39,375 nt of DNA, from NCBI GenBank assembly GCA_003232385.1, contig QIJE01000024.1, positions 1 to 39,375 of the forward strand, read 5' to 3'. Below are positions 18,715 through 27,911 of the stretch, one piece after another; within the stretch, counting starts at the first letter, position 1; each line of letters opens with the position of its first letter. The stretch comes from a bacterium. Lineage in GTDB: Bacteria > SZUA-79 > Acidulodesulfobacterales > Acidulodesulfobacteraceae. The notes beneath the pieces are model-generated. The model saw nothing but the letters and a program-made list of their open reading frames with translations, was not told the DNA's origin and did no database searches. Made by a program: the position numbers and the translations under genes.

Positions 18715-20469
18715 ATGCATCTATCGCCGACCGATATTGAAAAAAGCCGGTTATATATTACCGTTATTTCGGCATGCATAATATGCACCTTATTTTTATT
18801 CTCCGATTCTTATGCGTCTAATCCCGCCGTCAATAAAGGTTTTATACGGATACAATTCAAAACGACTTACAACAAAGGCAAAAATAGCATAAGCAACGGC
18901 GGCTCCGCAAAGGTAACGGTAGTATCACCGGTTTCAGTCGTTGCTCTTGATAATAATACCGTCAGCAAAAAAAAGTTAGAGGTTCCGCAATCTGATTCGA
19001 CGGGAAAAGCTTTAAAAAAAAGGCAACCTGATTCTTCCGGCTTGGCTATGTCGGGGCTTTTAACAAAGAATGGGAATTTTAAAAATTATCGAGAAAATAT
19101 ATCGCATATATTTCCGATGATTATAAACAAGGAAATAATATACTATATACATTATTACCGAACCACCGGCAGGAAATTTTTTATATATGCCCTTCTCAGA
19201 TCAAAAAGATATATGCCGATGATTAGAAAGGCCTTTAAGAAATTAGGATTGCCGAATGATTTGGCTTATCTTGCGATGGTTGAGAGCGGCTTTTCACCAA
19301 AGGCTTATTCTTATGCGGGAGCAAGCGGAATGTGGCAATTTATGCCCTCGACCGGCAGATTGTTCGGCTTGACTACGAATTGGTGGGTAGATGAGCGAAG
19401 AAATCCGGTGGAATCTACCTATGCCGCCGGCAGATATTTAAAAAATCTATTTAATAAATTCGGGTCATGGTATCTTGCTGTAGCGGCATACAACTCCGGA
19501 GAATTAACTATAGAAAGAGCACTGGCTTCATATCCGGACAGTACCTTTTGGACGATTTCCCAAAATAGACCGTATCTGCTGCCCGGTCAAACAAGGAGAT
19601 ACGTTCCGAAGATAATTGCGGCAGCTATTATTGCCAAAGACCCTGGAAATTTTGGATTTCATAATTTAAGATATGAGAAACCGATGAGATTTAAACAGGT
19701 AAACATTCCTTTTTCGGTCGGTCTATATGCCTTGGCAAAGTGTGTGGGTATTTCCGAATATAGGCTTAGAAAAATGAATCCGGAGCTCTTAAGAAACGCA
19801 ACGCCACCGAGGGAGCGTAATTTTATGCTTAATATACCGGCGGAAAATTATAGCATTTTTGTCAGAAACTTCAAGCATATCAGCAGATATATAAGCAGAA
19901 AACCCCGAATTGTTGAGGCATCTTACTCAAGATATAAAAATAATATTACTTACTCCGTGGAACCCGGGGGCACTCTTATGGGAATAGCATATAAGTACGG
20001 AGTATCCCTTGGAACATTGGAACGATATAACGGACTTAATAATAGTTCTATGCTCAGGATAGGCGAAAAGATTATTATCCCTGGGGCACATTTGAGGGGC
20101 GGTAACAATAACAATACCTACTTGTCTTATGTTACAGTAAGACCGGGCATGACGTTATGGAGCATATCGCGAAGATATAACGTACCGCTAAATGTCATTA
20201 AGACGATAAACCATATTAACGGAAATAATATTCGTGCAGGACAAAAAATATACTTGAAAGGCGGCTATCCCTATTTTAAATATGTTTACGTAGCCGATAA
20301 GCATTCTAAAGCAAATCACGGATTTTTCTATTATAGAGTAACATTTGGGGATTCTCTGTATGCCATTTCGTCGAAATTTCATGAAAATGCTAAAAATATA
20401 ATGGCGAATAATAGCATTAAAAATCCTAATTCAATTTATCCCGGAGAAATTCTAAAAATAACTAAATAA
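18715..20469 (+). CDS. mltD: MltD-like membrane-bound lytic murein transglycosylase with three LysM domains (584 aa)
   Basis: A periplasmic enzyme that cleaves glycan strands of peptidoglycan. The N-terminal hydrophobic segment (about 13-34) ends in SYAS, a signal peptide; no lipobox is seen. The SLT domain starts near 160 with catalytic Glu190 (YLAMVESGFSP), followed by the family motif AGASGMWQFMPSTGR and AVAAYNSG (256-262). Three LysM domains that bind glycan lie at about 411-455, 471-515 and 538-582. This is MltD domain order with one LysM more than the E. coli form. It is first in an operon with moeA and the NtrC regulator, under a consensus promoter. Confidence 0.9.
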   Translation: MHLSPTDIEKSRLYITVISACIICTLFLFSDSYASNPAVNKGFIRIQFKTTYNKGKNSISNGGSAKVTVVSPVSVVALDNNTVSKKKLEVPQSDSTGKALKKRQPDSSGLAMSGLLTKNGNFKNYRENISHIFPMIINKEIIYYIHYYRTTGRKFFIYALLRSKRYMPMIRKAFKKLGLPNDLAYLAMVESGFSPKAYSYAGASGMWQFMPSTGRLFGLTTNWWVDERRNPVESTYAAGRYLKNLFNKFGSWYLAVAAYNSGELTIERALASYPDSTFWTISQNRPYLLPGQTRRYVPKIIAAAIIAKDPGNFGFHNLRYEKPMRFKQVNIPFSVGLYALAKCVGISEYRLRKMNPELLRNATPPRERNFMLNIPAENYSIFVRNFKHISRYISRKPRIVEASYSRYKNNITYSVEPGGTLMGIAYKYGVSLGTLERYNGLNNSSMLRIGEKIIIPGAHLRGGNNNNTYLSYVTVRPGMTLWSISRRYNVPLNVIKTINHINGNNIRAGQKIYLKGGYPYFKYVYVADKHSKANHGFFYYRVTFGDSLYAISSKFHENAKNIMANNSIKNPNSIYPGEILKITK

Positions 20470-20483
20470 TTAAAAAACTAAAA

Positions 20484-21686
20484 ATGATAACATTCGATGA
20501 AGCTTTTAACATAGTAAACTCGACATCTATACGCGTAAGATCGGAGACGGTATCCGTATTAAACGCTATGGATAGGATTTCTTACTGCGATTCCATATCA
20601 AAATCGGACTACCCGACGGAGAACAATTCGGCTATGGATGGATATGCCTTAAGTTCCGGTATTACATCTAAAGTATCGGCAGAAAGCTTAAAATTAGATA
20701 TAGACAATAATGTTATATATGCCGGCGACACTTCAAGAAAATCCGTTAACGAGCGGGCTGCAATTAAAATAATGACCGGGGGGTATATGCCGGAAGAATT
20801 AGACGCCGTCATACCCGTTGAAGATGCAAATATCGTAGGCAATAATCTTGTTATAACATCTCCGATAAATCCGAATAAAAACGTCCGAAGAAAGGGAGAG
20901 GATATAAAAAGGGGGGATGTAATTCTAAGTAAAAATACTAAATTAACACCGGAAACTATTGCATTGCTTGTATCCTGTAATGTTAAGAAAATTGAAGTGT
21001 ATGAAAAGATACCCGTTTCTATAATATCCACCGGAAACGAAATATTAAGTTTTAACCAAAAACTTAGATATGGCAAAATCTATAACTCGAATGGGATAAT
21101 AGCCGAGAATTTTCTTTCTGAAAACGGCTGCATCATAACGGAAAATGCGGTGTGCAAGGATAACTTGGCGGATATTAAGAACTCTCTGCTGTCTGCGATA
21201 GAGAATAGTAAAATTATTATAACATCCGCAGGCGCATCCTTCGGAGATAAAGATTTTATTGAAGAAGCCCTCGGCAGCCTTGGATTCAAAATTAAATTTA
21301 GGCAGGTAAAAATTAAGCCCGCTAAACCGTTTTCGTTCGGCATTATTAAAAAAATACCGGTGTTTATATTACCGGGTAATCCGATGGCGTTTTATACATG
21401 CTTAGTGGTGTTTGTCAGGCAGTTTATAGACAACCTGATAAATGCGGATAACCCTACTCATATTATAAAATCAAGGTCATCTTTCGAATATACCAAAACC
21501 AATAAAAGAAGAGAATTTATTCCAGCCCGTCTTTACTATAAAAACGGTTCTATCTACTCGGAAATTTACAAAAAACACGGGTCGGCAATGATAAGCTCCC
21601 TCGGCTATATGAATTCCATTGTTTCTATCCCTGAAAATATTTCCGAAGTACATTCGGATGACTTACTCGACACTTATTTAATTTAA
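20484..21686 (+). CDS. moeA: Molybdopterin molybdenumtransferase MoeA (400 aa)
   Basis: MoeA inserts molybdate into adenylylated molybdopterin to complete molybdenum cofactor. Visible signatures are NNSAMDGYA near residue 50, MTGGYMPEELDAVIPVED, ISTGNEIL, the substrate-loop SAGASFGDKDF, and LPGNPMAF. Domain order and length (about 400) match MoeA. It starts 14 bases after the transglycosylase stop and ends 8 bases before the regulator. No other moa/mob gene is in the window. It implies the organism uses molybdenum or tungsten enzymes; which ones cannot be seen here. Confidence 0.94.
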   Translation: MITFDEAFNIVNSTSIRVRSETVSVLNAMDRISYCDSISKSDYPTENNSAMDGYALSSGITSKVSAESLKLDIDNNVIYAGDTSRKSVNERAAIKIMTGGYMPEELDAVIPVEDANIVGNNLVITSPINPNKNVRRKGEDIKRGDVILSKNTKLTPETIALLVSCNVKKIEVYEKIPVSIISTGNEILSFNQKLRYGKIYNSNGIIAENFLSENGCIITENAVCKDNLADIKNSLLSAIENSKIIITSAGASFGDKDFIEEALGSLGFKIKFRQVKIKPAKPFSFGIIKKIPVFILPGNPMAFYTCLVVFVRQFIDNLINADNPTHIIKSRSSFEYTKTNKRREFIPARLYYKNGSIYSEIYKKHGSAMISSLGYMNSIVSIPENISEVHSDDLLDTYLI

Positions 21687-21694
21687 TTTATAAA

Positions 21695-23161
21695 ATGAAA
21701 GAACATAAAATTTTAATCGTCGACGACGAGCAAAGTATAGTATATGTATTGGAAAAACTGCTCGAAAACGAATTCTCCATCGATACGGCATCCGACGGAG
21801 AAGAGGCCATATCATACATTGAGCAGAATGAATACCTTGCCGTATTTTTGGACATAAGAATTCCGAAAATTAACGGTATGGAAGTTTTATCTTATACTAA
21901 AAAGTTATCCGTCGAGCCCAGCGTTATAATTATGACGGCCCAAAATACTATGGTGAATGCGATAGATGCGATGAAGCAGGGTGCATACGATTATATAACA
22001 AAACCGTTCGAATTGGATGAAATCATCGATATAATTGAAAAGATAAAGAAGAATAAATATCCGATAAACAAGGTAAGTGAAAAATCGGAAGATTTTTTAG
22101 ACACGCTGCTGGTAGGTAAATCTAAAACCATGCAGGAAGTGTTTAAGACTATCGGCAAACTGTCTCATAATAATCTTACGGTATTGATTCTGGGTGAGTC
22201 GGGTACGGGAAAAGAATTGGTCGCAAAAGCGATACACTTAAACAGTGCAAGGAGCGACAAACCGTTTGTCATCGTAAACACTCCATCCGTTCCGTCGGAA
22301 TTGCTCGAGTCTGAGCTGTTCGGTCATGAAAAAGGGTCATATACCGGCGCAAATGAAAAAAAAGACGGTAAATTTATAGCCGCGAACGAAGGAACTATTT
22401 TTTTGGATGAAATAGGGGATATGCCTTTAAATTTGCAGGCAAAACTTTTGAGAGTAATACAGGAAAAAGAAGTCGAGCATATAGGCTCAAATAAGCCGGT
22501 TAAAATAGACATTAGAATCATTGCCGCCACCAACAAAAAACTTAAATCTTTGATTAAAAATGCAAAATTCAGAGAGGACTTGTATTACAGGCTAAATGTT
22601 ATTGAAATAACACTGCCGCCCTTAAGGGAAAGGAAATCCGATATATCTATTTTAGCAAACTTTTTTATAAAAAAATTCGCCGAAGAGTTCAATATGCCGG
22701 AAAAACAGCTAAGCGAAGATGCCTTATCTTTCCTTCAATCATATGACTTTCCGGGAAACATAAGAGAACTTGAAAATGCCATAAGAAGAGTTATGGCCAT
22801 GTCTCCTTCCTTCATATTGAACTCGGATGATTTTAGGGCAATATTGGATAACGAAAATGCCGTAATAAATAAAGAAAAATATGCAAAAGATAAAAGAATA
22901 GACTCAGACTCTTTTGAAGACATAATAAAGCGACGCATAAAAAGCTACATAGAAAAGATTAAAGATACCGAAACAAATGATATCTACAAATCCATAATGA
23001 ACCTGACCGAAAAAACTATTATTGAAGAAATACTTACTTTACACAATTATAACCAGCTAAAGGTTTCTAAGCTTTTGGGGATCAATAGGAACACTTTACG
23101 AAAAAAGATTAATGAATATGGTCTCAGCTTGAAAAATTTCAAAAAAATTAGAAATAATTAA
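21695..23161 (+). CDS. NtrC-family sigma-54-dependent response regulator (488 aa)
   Basis: The receiver domain (1-115) has phospho-acceptor Asp53 (VFLDIRIP), the acidic pair Asp10-Asp11 and Lys103. The AAA+ domain has Walker A GESGTGKE (167-174), Walker B TIFLDEIGD (234-242) and the sigma-54 contact loop GSYTGA (214-219). That loop is usually GAFTGA, so Ala and Phe are Ser and Tyr here. The C-terminal Fis-type helix-turn-helix covers about 445-485 (YNQLKVSKLLGINRNTLRKKI). It activates sigma-54 promoters when phosphorylated. No cognate kinase is adjacent. It is third in the operon with the transglycosylase and moeA. Targets are unknown. Confidence 0.93.
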   Translation: MKEHKILIVDDEQSIVYVLEKLLENEFSIDTASDGEEAISYIEQNEYLAVFLDIRIPKINGMEVLSYTKKLSVEPSVIIMTAQNTMVNAIDAMKQGAYDYITKPFELDEIIDIIEKIKKNKYPINKVSEKSEDFLDTLLVGKSKTMQEVFKTIGKLSHNNLTVLILGESGTGKELVAKAIHLNSARSDKPFVIVNTPSVPSELLESELFGHEKGSYTGANEKKDGKFIAANEGTIFLDEIGDMPLNLQAKLLRVIQEKEVEHIGSNKPVKIDIRIIAATNKKLKSLIKNAKFREDLYYRLNVIEITLPPLRERKSDISILANFFIKKFAEEFNMPEKQLSEDALSFLQSYDFPGNIRELENAIRRVMAMSPSFILNSDDFRAILDNENAVINKEKYAKDKRIDSDSFEDIIKRRIKSYIEKIKDTETNDIYKSIMNLTEKTIIEEILTLHNYNQLKVSKLLGINRNTLRKKINEYGLSLKNFKKIRNN

Positions 23162-23216
23162 CCCTGCGTCAGATAGCGATTTCCTTCCGTTTTATCCGTC
23201 TCCTCAAGCCATTTTT

Positions 23217-24092
23217 CTATTTGGACGGATTTATATGTACCATGACATTGTTTATGTAAGGATTAGATGCTATAAGGCTGCTTTTTACGTTTTCGGCGAT
23301 ATTATGGGACATTTTTACGGTCATATTCTGGTTGATCTCTATCTCGACGTCTATATAAAGATACGGCCCCGACTTTCTGACTTTTATATTCGTAACCTTT
23401 TCCACACCCTCGACGGACACGATAGTATCGTTTATTTTATCGACGATAAAGCCCGGCGGGCTCTCGTCCATAAGATTGCCGATAGATTCTCTTATCAATT
23501 TTACTGCTAAACGAAAAATAAAAAAACTGACAATAATACCTGCAACGGGGTCCATATAGGGATATCCTTCTATCGCAAACAAAATTCCGATAACCACCGC
23601 TACCGACACTATAACGTCGCTTTGGTGGTCATATGCGGTTGCAATCAACCCCGTCGATTTTAAAAGTTTCCCCCATCTCAATGTCCATTTATAAAGAATT
23701 TCTTTAATAATTATAGTGACTAACGCCACTATTAACGTATCAAAAGCAGGTCTTTGAAACTGACGAAAATATATTTTTAAGGCTGAAATCGTTATAACGG
23801 AAAAACCGAAGAGAAAAAATATTAACGATACTATAAAAGTCGCAATCATCTCTGCTTTTGCATGACCGTAGGGATGATCCTTATCCTGAGGCTTATTCGA
23901 CACTTTAAACGATATATAAACAACTAATCCCGCAAATATATCCGAGAGGGAATTAAAACCGTCCGCAATAAGAGCCTCGGAGTTTCCCACGATTCCTACG
24001 TAAAATTTTACTATGGTTAGAAGAAGATTTGCGAAAATACCTACATAAGATACAAATTTTAATTTCTTGAATATATCATTTGCGATTGACAT
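23217..24092 (-). CDS. Cation diffusion facilitator (CDF) metal exporter (291 aa)
   Basis: Six transmembrane helices followed by a cytoplasmic ferredoxin-like domain (about 205-291) that typically senses metal. The transport site aligns position for position with FieF/YiiP, shifted by two: Asn47 and Asp51 in helix 2 (ADGFNSLSD), Asp155 and Asp159 in helix 5 (YDHQSD). The zinc/iron type has D-D-H-D here. An N-D-D-D set resembles that described for manganese-exporting CDFs, so manganese is a candidate substrate (inference). It lies 37 bases downstream of purN and may be co-transcribed with purM-purN. Confidence 0.9.
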   Translation of the reverse strand: MSIANDIFKKLKFVSYVGIFANLLLTIVKFYVGIVGNSEALIADGFNSLSDIFAGLVVYISFKVSNKPQDKDHPYGHAKAEMIATFIVSLIFFLFGFSVITISALKIYFRQFQRPAFDTLIVALVTIIIKEILYKWTLRWGKLLKSTGLIATAYDHQSDVIVSVAVVIGILFAIEGYPYMDPVAGIIVSFFIFRLAVKLIRESIGNLMDESPPGFIVDKINDTIVSVEGVEKVTNIKVRKSGPYLYIDVEIEINQNMTVKMSHNIAENVKSSLIASNPYINNVMVHINPSK

Positions 24093-24129
24093 ATTATTTC
24101 AAATTAATACCAATATCAAGGATTATTGT

Positions 24130-24732
24130 TTATGATTTATAAACCGTATCGCCGATAATAGATTTCAGTGCAATCGGGTAAATTTTATGCTCGATACTAT
24201 GCACTTTAGCTTCTAACGAATCAATATCGTCGGTATCTTCTATCTTAACGACTTCCTGGTATATTATCTCCCCTGAGTCTACTTCCGGGGTTACGTAATG
24301 CACGGTAACTCCCGTATATTTCACCCCGTATCCGTATGCCCTTTTTATCGAATCTCTTCCTTTAAACGCGGGGAGTAGCGAGGGGTGTATATTTATTATT
24401 TTATGGGAGAATTTTGAAACAAATTCCTTAGAAAGTATTCTCATAAACCCGGCTAGAATTATAAAATCGATATCATATTTTCCAATGATATCATAAAGTT
24501 CACACTCGAATCTATCCCTCTCAGACAAATGAGTAAAAGGTATGACGAAAACAGGGAGTTCCGGCTTATTTTTTCTCACCTTTTCCACGACCGGTGCATT
24601 CGGTACGTTCGAAACAACGGCAACTATGTTTATGCTGTTACTGCCGCTATTTTTACAACCGTAAAATTTACCGATTAGATTTAAGGCATTAGAACCGTTG
24701 CCTGATGCCAGTATAATACAGTTTTTTTGCAT
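24130..24732 (-). CDS. purN: Phosphoribosylglycinamide formyltransferase PurN (200 aa)
   Basis: PurN transfers a formyl group from 10-formyltetrahydrofolate to GAR, the third step of IMP synthesis. The N-terminal loop is ILASGNGSNA. The catalytic Asn-His pair lies in INIHPSLLPAFKGRDSIKRAY, and the Asp in VTPEVDSGEIIYQ. Length is typical. It follows purM by 31 bases. Confidence 0.94.
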   Translation of the reverse strand: MQKNCIILASGNGSNALNLIGKFYGCKNSGSNSINIVAVVSNVPNAPVVEKVRKNKPELPVFVIPFTHLSERDRFECELYDIIGKYDIDFIILAGFMRILSKEFVSKFSHKIINIHPSLLPAFKGRDSIKRAYGYGVKYTGVTVHYVTPEVDSGEIIYQEVVKIEDTDDIDSLEAKVHSIEHKIYPIALKSIIGDTVYKS

Positions 24733-24763
24733 AAGTGTAATATATATTATATAAAATTAAAAT

Positions 24764-25819
24764 TCAGACAAGGATGACTTCGGCATCTTTAGAGGGTTTT
24801 TTCGGGCAAACGATACTACCTATTTCTTGCGCATTGAACATGGTTAAATCCGTATATCTCGTCTCGTTTATAAGGGTAACGACCTCATTTTTTACACTTC
24901 CGTCCACTATTAACGCCAGTCCGATCCCTGCATTAAACACCTTATAAAATTCATCCTCGTTAAGTCCGCCGCTTTCTTTTAACAGCATGAAAAGTTCCGG
25001 AATCTCCCAAGAGTGTTTATCTATTTCCGCGATGAGATCCGCGGGAAGAACCCTTACGATATTTTCCCGTAATCCTCCGCCGGTTATATGGGCGATACCT
25101 TTAATTTTAAAATTGCTTTTAAGTTTCTGTATCAATTCGGAATAAATAATAGTGGGCTCAAGGAGCGCTTCCTTAACGGTTTTGCCTGTTTTTAATAAAG
25201 GAGTGTCAATATTAAAGCCCATCTCGTCAAAAATTATTCTGCGGGCAAGGGAATAACCGTTAGAATGCAGCCCGCTTGACGCTACGCCGATTATTTTATC
25301 TCCGCCCCTAATATCCGAGCCGTTAATGATGTCGTTTTTCTCGACTATACCGACCGCGAAACCGGCTATATCATACTCTCCGTCTTGATAAAACGAGGGC
25401 ATTTCCGCCATTTCTCCGCCTAAAAGGGAGCATTTTGCCGTTTTGCATCCGCAGGCTATTCCTGAAACTATTTTTTCCATAATATTCGGATTTAAACCGG
25501 AGGTAGATATATAGTCCAAGAAAAAAAGGGGTTTAGCACCCATACAAGCAATATCATTCACGCTCATTGCGACAAGGTCTATGCCTATTGTATCATGTTT
25601 ATCCGCTACAAAAGCGATCTTAAGCTTAGTTCCGACACCATCGGTACCGGAAACCAAAACGGGATTTTTATAGTTCAGCTCCCCAATAGAGAATAGGGAA
25701 CCGAATAAACCGAAACTGTCTATTGCTCCTTTAGTATAAGTGCTTTTCACTAAAGGGGTAATATTAAAAACCGCTCTTTTTCCGGCTTCTATGTCGACGC
25801 CGACTTTTTTATAATCCAT
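24764..25819 (-). CDS. purM: Phosphoribosylformylglycinamidine cyclo-ligase PurM (351 aa)
   Basis: PurM closes the imidazole ring, turning FGAM into AIR with ATP. The N-terminus DYKKVGVDIEAGKRAV and the ATP-site segments LVSGTDGVGTKLKIAF and IDLVAMSVNDIACMGAKPLFFLDY are diagnostic, as are GCKTAKCSLLGGEMAEMPSFY and HITGGGLRENI. Length is standard. The ATG at 25819 is fixed by homology, but no Shine-Dalgarno is visible before it. A plausible -10 ends only 10 bases upstream of the ATG. Confidence 0.95.
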   Translation of the reverse strand: MDYKKVGVDIEAGKRAVFNITPLVKSTYTKGAIDSFGLFGSLFSIGELNYKNPVLVSGTDGVGTKLKIAFVADKHDTIGIDLVAMSVNDIACMGAKPLFFLDYISTSGLNPNIMEKIVSGIACGCKTAKCSLLGGEMAEMPSFYQDGEYDIAGFAVGIVEKNDIINGSDIRGGDKIIGVASSGLHSNGYSLARRIIFDEMGFNIDTPLLKTGKTVKEALLEPTIIYSELIQKLKSNFKIKGIAHITGGGLRENIVRVLPADLIAEIDKHSWEIPELFMLLKESGGLNEDEFYKVFNAGIGLALIVDGSVKNEVVTLINETRYTDLTMFNAQEIGSIVCPKKPSKDAEVILV

Positions 25820-25829
25820 AGTCGTTAGA

Positions 25830-25858
25830 TTTTATAATTTTTTGAAAATTTTGTAAAG
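25830..25858 (-). promoter_or_regulatory. Possible sigma-70 promoter immediately before purM
   Basis: On the minus strand TTTACA (25858-25853), a 17-base spacer and TAAAAT (25835-25830) form a good promoter match. The expected start would be only about four bases before the purM ATG, giving an almost leaderless mRNA. The remaining 140 bases up to the NiCoT stop contain nothing I can name. Confidence 0.4.
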
Positions 25859-26002
25859 GAAGAGGATTCTTTTTATAATTTTTAGTCCGCCTGATCCTTA
25901 GCTAAGAAACAACAATAAAACGGCGGATACGAATTTAATATAATTAAAGATTTCATAATGTATATTATATATTTTCGTTCTAAAATTTAAGGCTTGTTAT
26001 TT

Positions 26003-27034
26003 TTACGATATTTTTTCGTCATATCTTGATTCGATCTTGGCAAACTTATATACGCCTAACGATAAAAGCCATGCCGTCAGAAGTATGCCGACTATCGCTC
26101 CGCCCATCATCGCAAAAGAAAGGTTATTCAAAAAATCCCACGGCTCTCCGGTTAAATGAAACGTAGAACCTACGACCTGAAATGCTTCCACCGTTCCTAT
26201 GCAAAACGCTAAGAAAACGGAGATACTCGTAATAGATATATTATAAAATATCTTTCTTATCGGATTTAAAAACGCCCAGCTGTAAGCAAACTGCATTACT
26301 ACACCGTCGGTAGAATCAAGCAACATCATACCGGAAGCAAATAGCAAGGGCAGCGTCAAGACATCTATGAGCGGTCTGCCGGATAAGGCAAATACCGCCG
26401 ACATTGAAAGTATCGCAACTTCCGAGGCCGTATCAAAACCCAGACCGAATAGTATACCGACGAAAATCATCTGCCAGCTTGACGTTATAAGTTTCATCAC
26501 TCCGCCGAAAAAACGAAACATAAAGCCTCTTTTTAAAAGCTCTTCTTCCATTTTCTTATTACTGACATTCTTAAAATTCCTTGCCACTTTTATTATGCTT
26601 ATAAGAATAAGCAAATTCATAAATGCAATTATATATAAAAATAAAGCCGATATCCCCGTTCCAAGCACATTGCTTATACCGCCCAATACCGGATATGCCT
26701 TGACGACGAACTCCCCTAGGATAACGGTTACTATCGTTAAAACAAAAATAGAAAGCGAATGCCCGAGCGAAAAGAAAAAACCGACTCCGACCGGTTTTTT
26801 ACCGTCATTAATCAACTTTCTGGTGGTATTGTCTATGGCGGCAATATGGTCCGCATCAAGCGCATGTTTTAAACCGAAGAAAACGGCAAGTAAACCTAAA
26901 CTGAATAAAACAGGAAAAACACCGGCCCTCTCAACCAGGATAATTACGGAAAACAAGAGGAAAGAGATTAAAAATACATAAAGAAGAATGAGCCTCTGTT
27001 TGAAACTCAACGGGTTAAAAAGGTGTGAAAACAT
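26003..27034 (-). CDS. NiCoT-family nickel/cobalt permease, hydrogenase-linked copy (343 aa)
   Basis: A HoxN/NixA-type high-affinity nickel/cobalt importer with about eight transmembrane helices. The helix II signature is GLKHALDADHIAAIDNTTR, whose His-x4-Asp-His is essential in the family. Other family blocks are FFSLGHSLSIF, LGFDTASEVAIL and the late STDGVVMQFAYSWAF. It is very similar to the second copy at 38254-39303, in protein and in DNA (47 identical bases at 26256-26302). It lies 94 bases downstream of hypB, so it most likely supplies nickel to hydrogenase. A palindrome sits in its leader, whereas the other copy has a riboswitch. Metal preference is inference from context. Confidence 0.92.
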   Translation of the reverse strand: MFSHLFNPLSFKQRLILLYVFLISFLLFSVIILVERAGVFPVLFSLGLLAVFFGLKHALDADHIAAIDNTTRKLINDGKKPVGVGFFFSLGHSLSIFVLTIVTVILGEFVVKAYPVLGGISNVLGTGISALFLYIIAFMNLLILISIIKVARNFKNVSNKKMEEELLKRGFMFRFFGGVMKLITSSWQMIFVGILFGLGFDTASEVAILSMSAVFALSGRPLIDVLTLPLLFASGMMLLDSTDGVVMQFAYSWAFLNPIRKIFYNISITSISVFLAFCIGTVEAFQVVGSTFHLTGEPWDFLNNLSFAMMGGAIVGILLTAWLLSLGVYKFAKIESRYDEKIS

Positions 27035-27058
27035 GATAAAACCTCTCGCTAATTAAAT

Positions 27059-27081
27059 TATATCGTAAAGTCGGCGATATA
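27059..27081. promoter_or_regulatory. Palindrome upstream of NiCoT copy 1, candidate operator
   Basis: The arms TATATCG (27059-27065) and CGATATA (27075-27081) are perfect complements with a 9-base spacer, 25 bases upstream of the transporter ATG. The symmetry suits a dimeric regulator such as a nickel sensor, but no NikR gene is in view and it does not match the published E. coli NikR site. A small mRNA hairpin is the alternative. Confidence 0.35.
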
Positions 27082-27128
27082 TACTGCATTTTATCTTTTT
27101 CTCGCCCCAATCGTTATTCTACCCTATT

Positions 27129-27854
27129 TTATTTAGAAACCTTAGAGTTAATATTATTCTCCATAAAAGAGATGAAATCGGATAATCCGTTATTCTCAAT
27201 ATTTCCCGCTTTTTCATTCTTTTTGCAAAATGTTTCAAAGATTGCCAAATCTTTATTTACCGATAATGCATTCTCTTTTATCTTTGTAATACTTGAATCT
27301 AAAAAAGGCAAAAGGTCGATTTTATTTATGATCATAACCTTAGATTTGTAAAAAGCGGCGGGGTATTTCAAGGGTTTGTCGTCGCCCTCCGTTACGGAAA
27401 GAACAACCGCTTTGATATCCTCGCCAAGATTAAATGACGTGGGACAAACAAGATTCCCCACATTTTCTATAAATATTATATCCGCATCCTTTCTATTTAA
27501 ATTATTGAGCGCGCCGTTTACCATTTTTGCATCCAGATGGCACGTCCCGTTTGTAACAATTTGATATGCGGGTATGTCTAATTCATCTATTCTTTTTTTA
27601 TCTAAATCCGTCTCGACATCTCCCTCTATAACCGCCGGCTTAAAACCGTCCGATTTTAGAATAGGTACTATGGATTCCAATAACGACGTCTTGCCCGAAC
27701 CGGGAGAACTTAAAAAATTTATAACGAAGGCTTTACCGAATAACCTTTTATTCTTATTTGCAATGGCCTCATTTGTTTCAAGGGCGTTTCTTTGAATTGA
27801 TAACGACCTGCCGACACGCCTCCGACTTGAATTTAGCATAGCAATATGTCCCAT
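27129..27854 (-). CDS. hypB: Hydrogenase nickel incorporation GTPase HypB (241 aa)
   Basis: HypB is the SIMIBI-class GTPase that drives nickel delivery to the hydrogenase large subunit with HypA. Walker A is SPGSGKTS (50-57). The metal-site Cys105-His106 lies in NGTCHLDAKMV, switch-region Cys137 in NVGNLVCPTSFNLGED, and the guanine-specificity motif is NKID (177-180). The N-terminal CxxCGC nickel motif and the His-rich stretch seen in some HypBs are absent. It lies 57 bases after hypA and ahead of NiCoT copy 1. A later ATG at 27839 is a possible alternative start, and no strong ribosome site favours either. Confidence 0.94.
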   Translation of the reverse strand: MGHIAMLNSSRRRVGRSLSIQRNALETNEAIANKNKRLFGKAFVINFLSSPGSGKTSLLESIVPILKSDGFKPAVIEGDVETDLDKKRIDELDIPAYQIVTNGTCHLDAKMVNGALNNLNRKDADIIFIENVGNLVCPTSFNLGEDIKAVVLSVTEGDDKPLKYPAAFYKSKVMIINKIDLLPFLDSSITKIKENALSVNKDLAIFETFCKKNEKAGNIENNGLSDFISFMENNINSKVSK

Positions 27855-27911
27855 TAAAATCTATTTATTTTTTATAATTCTGCAAGCTATATTTTCATTT
27901 CATCAACATCA

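Noticed and set aside
23194-23230. Inverted repeat ATCCGTC/GACGGAT between the ntrC and CDF gene ends as a bidirectional terminator
   Set aside because: The 23-base loop is long and no T tract follows the stem on either strand.
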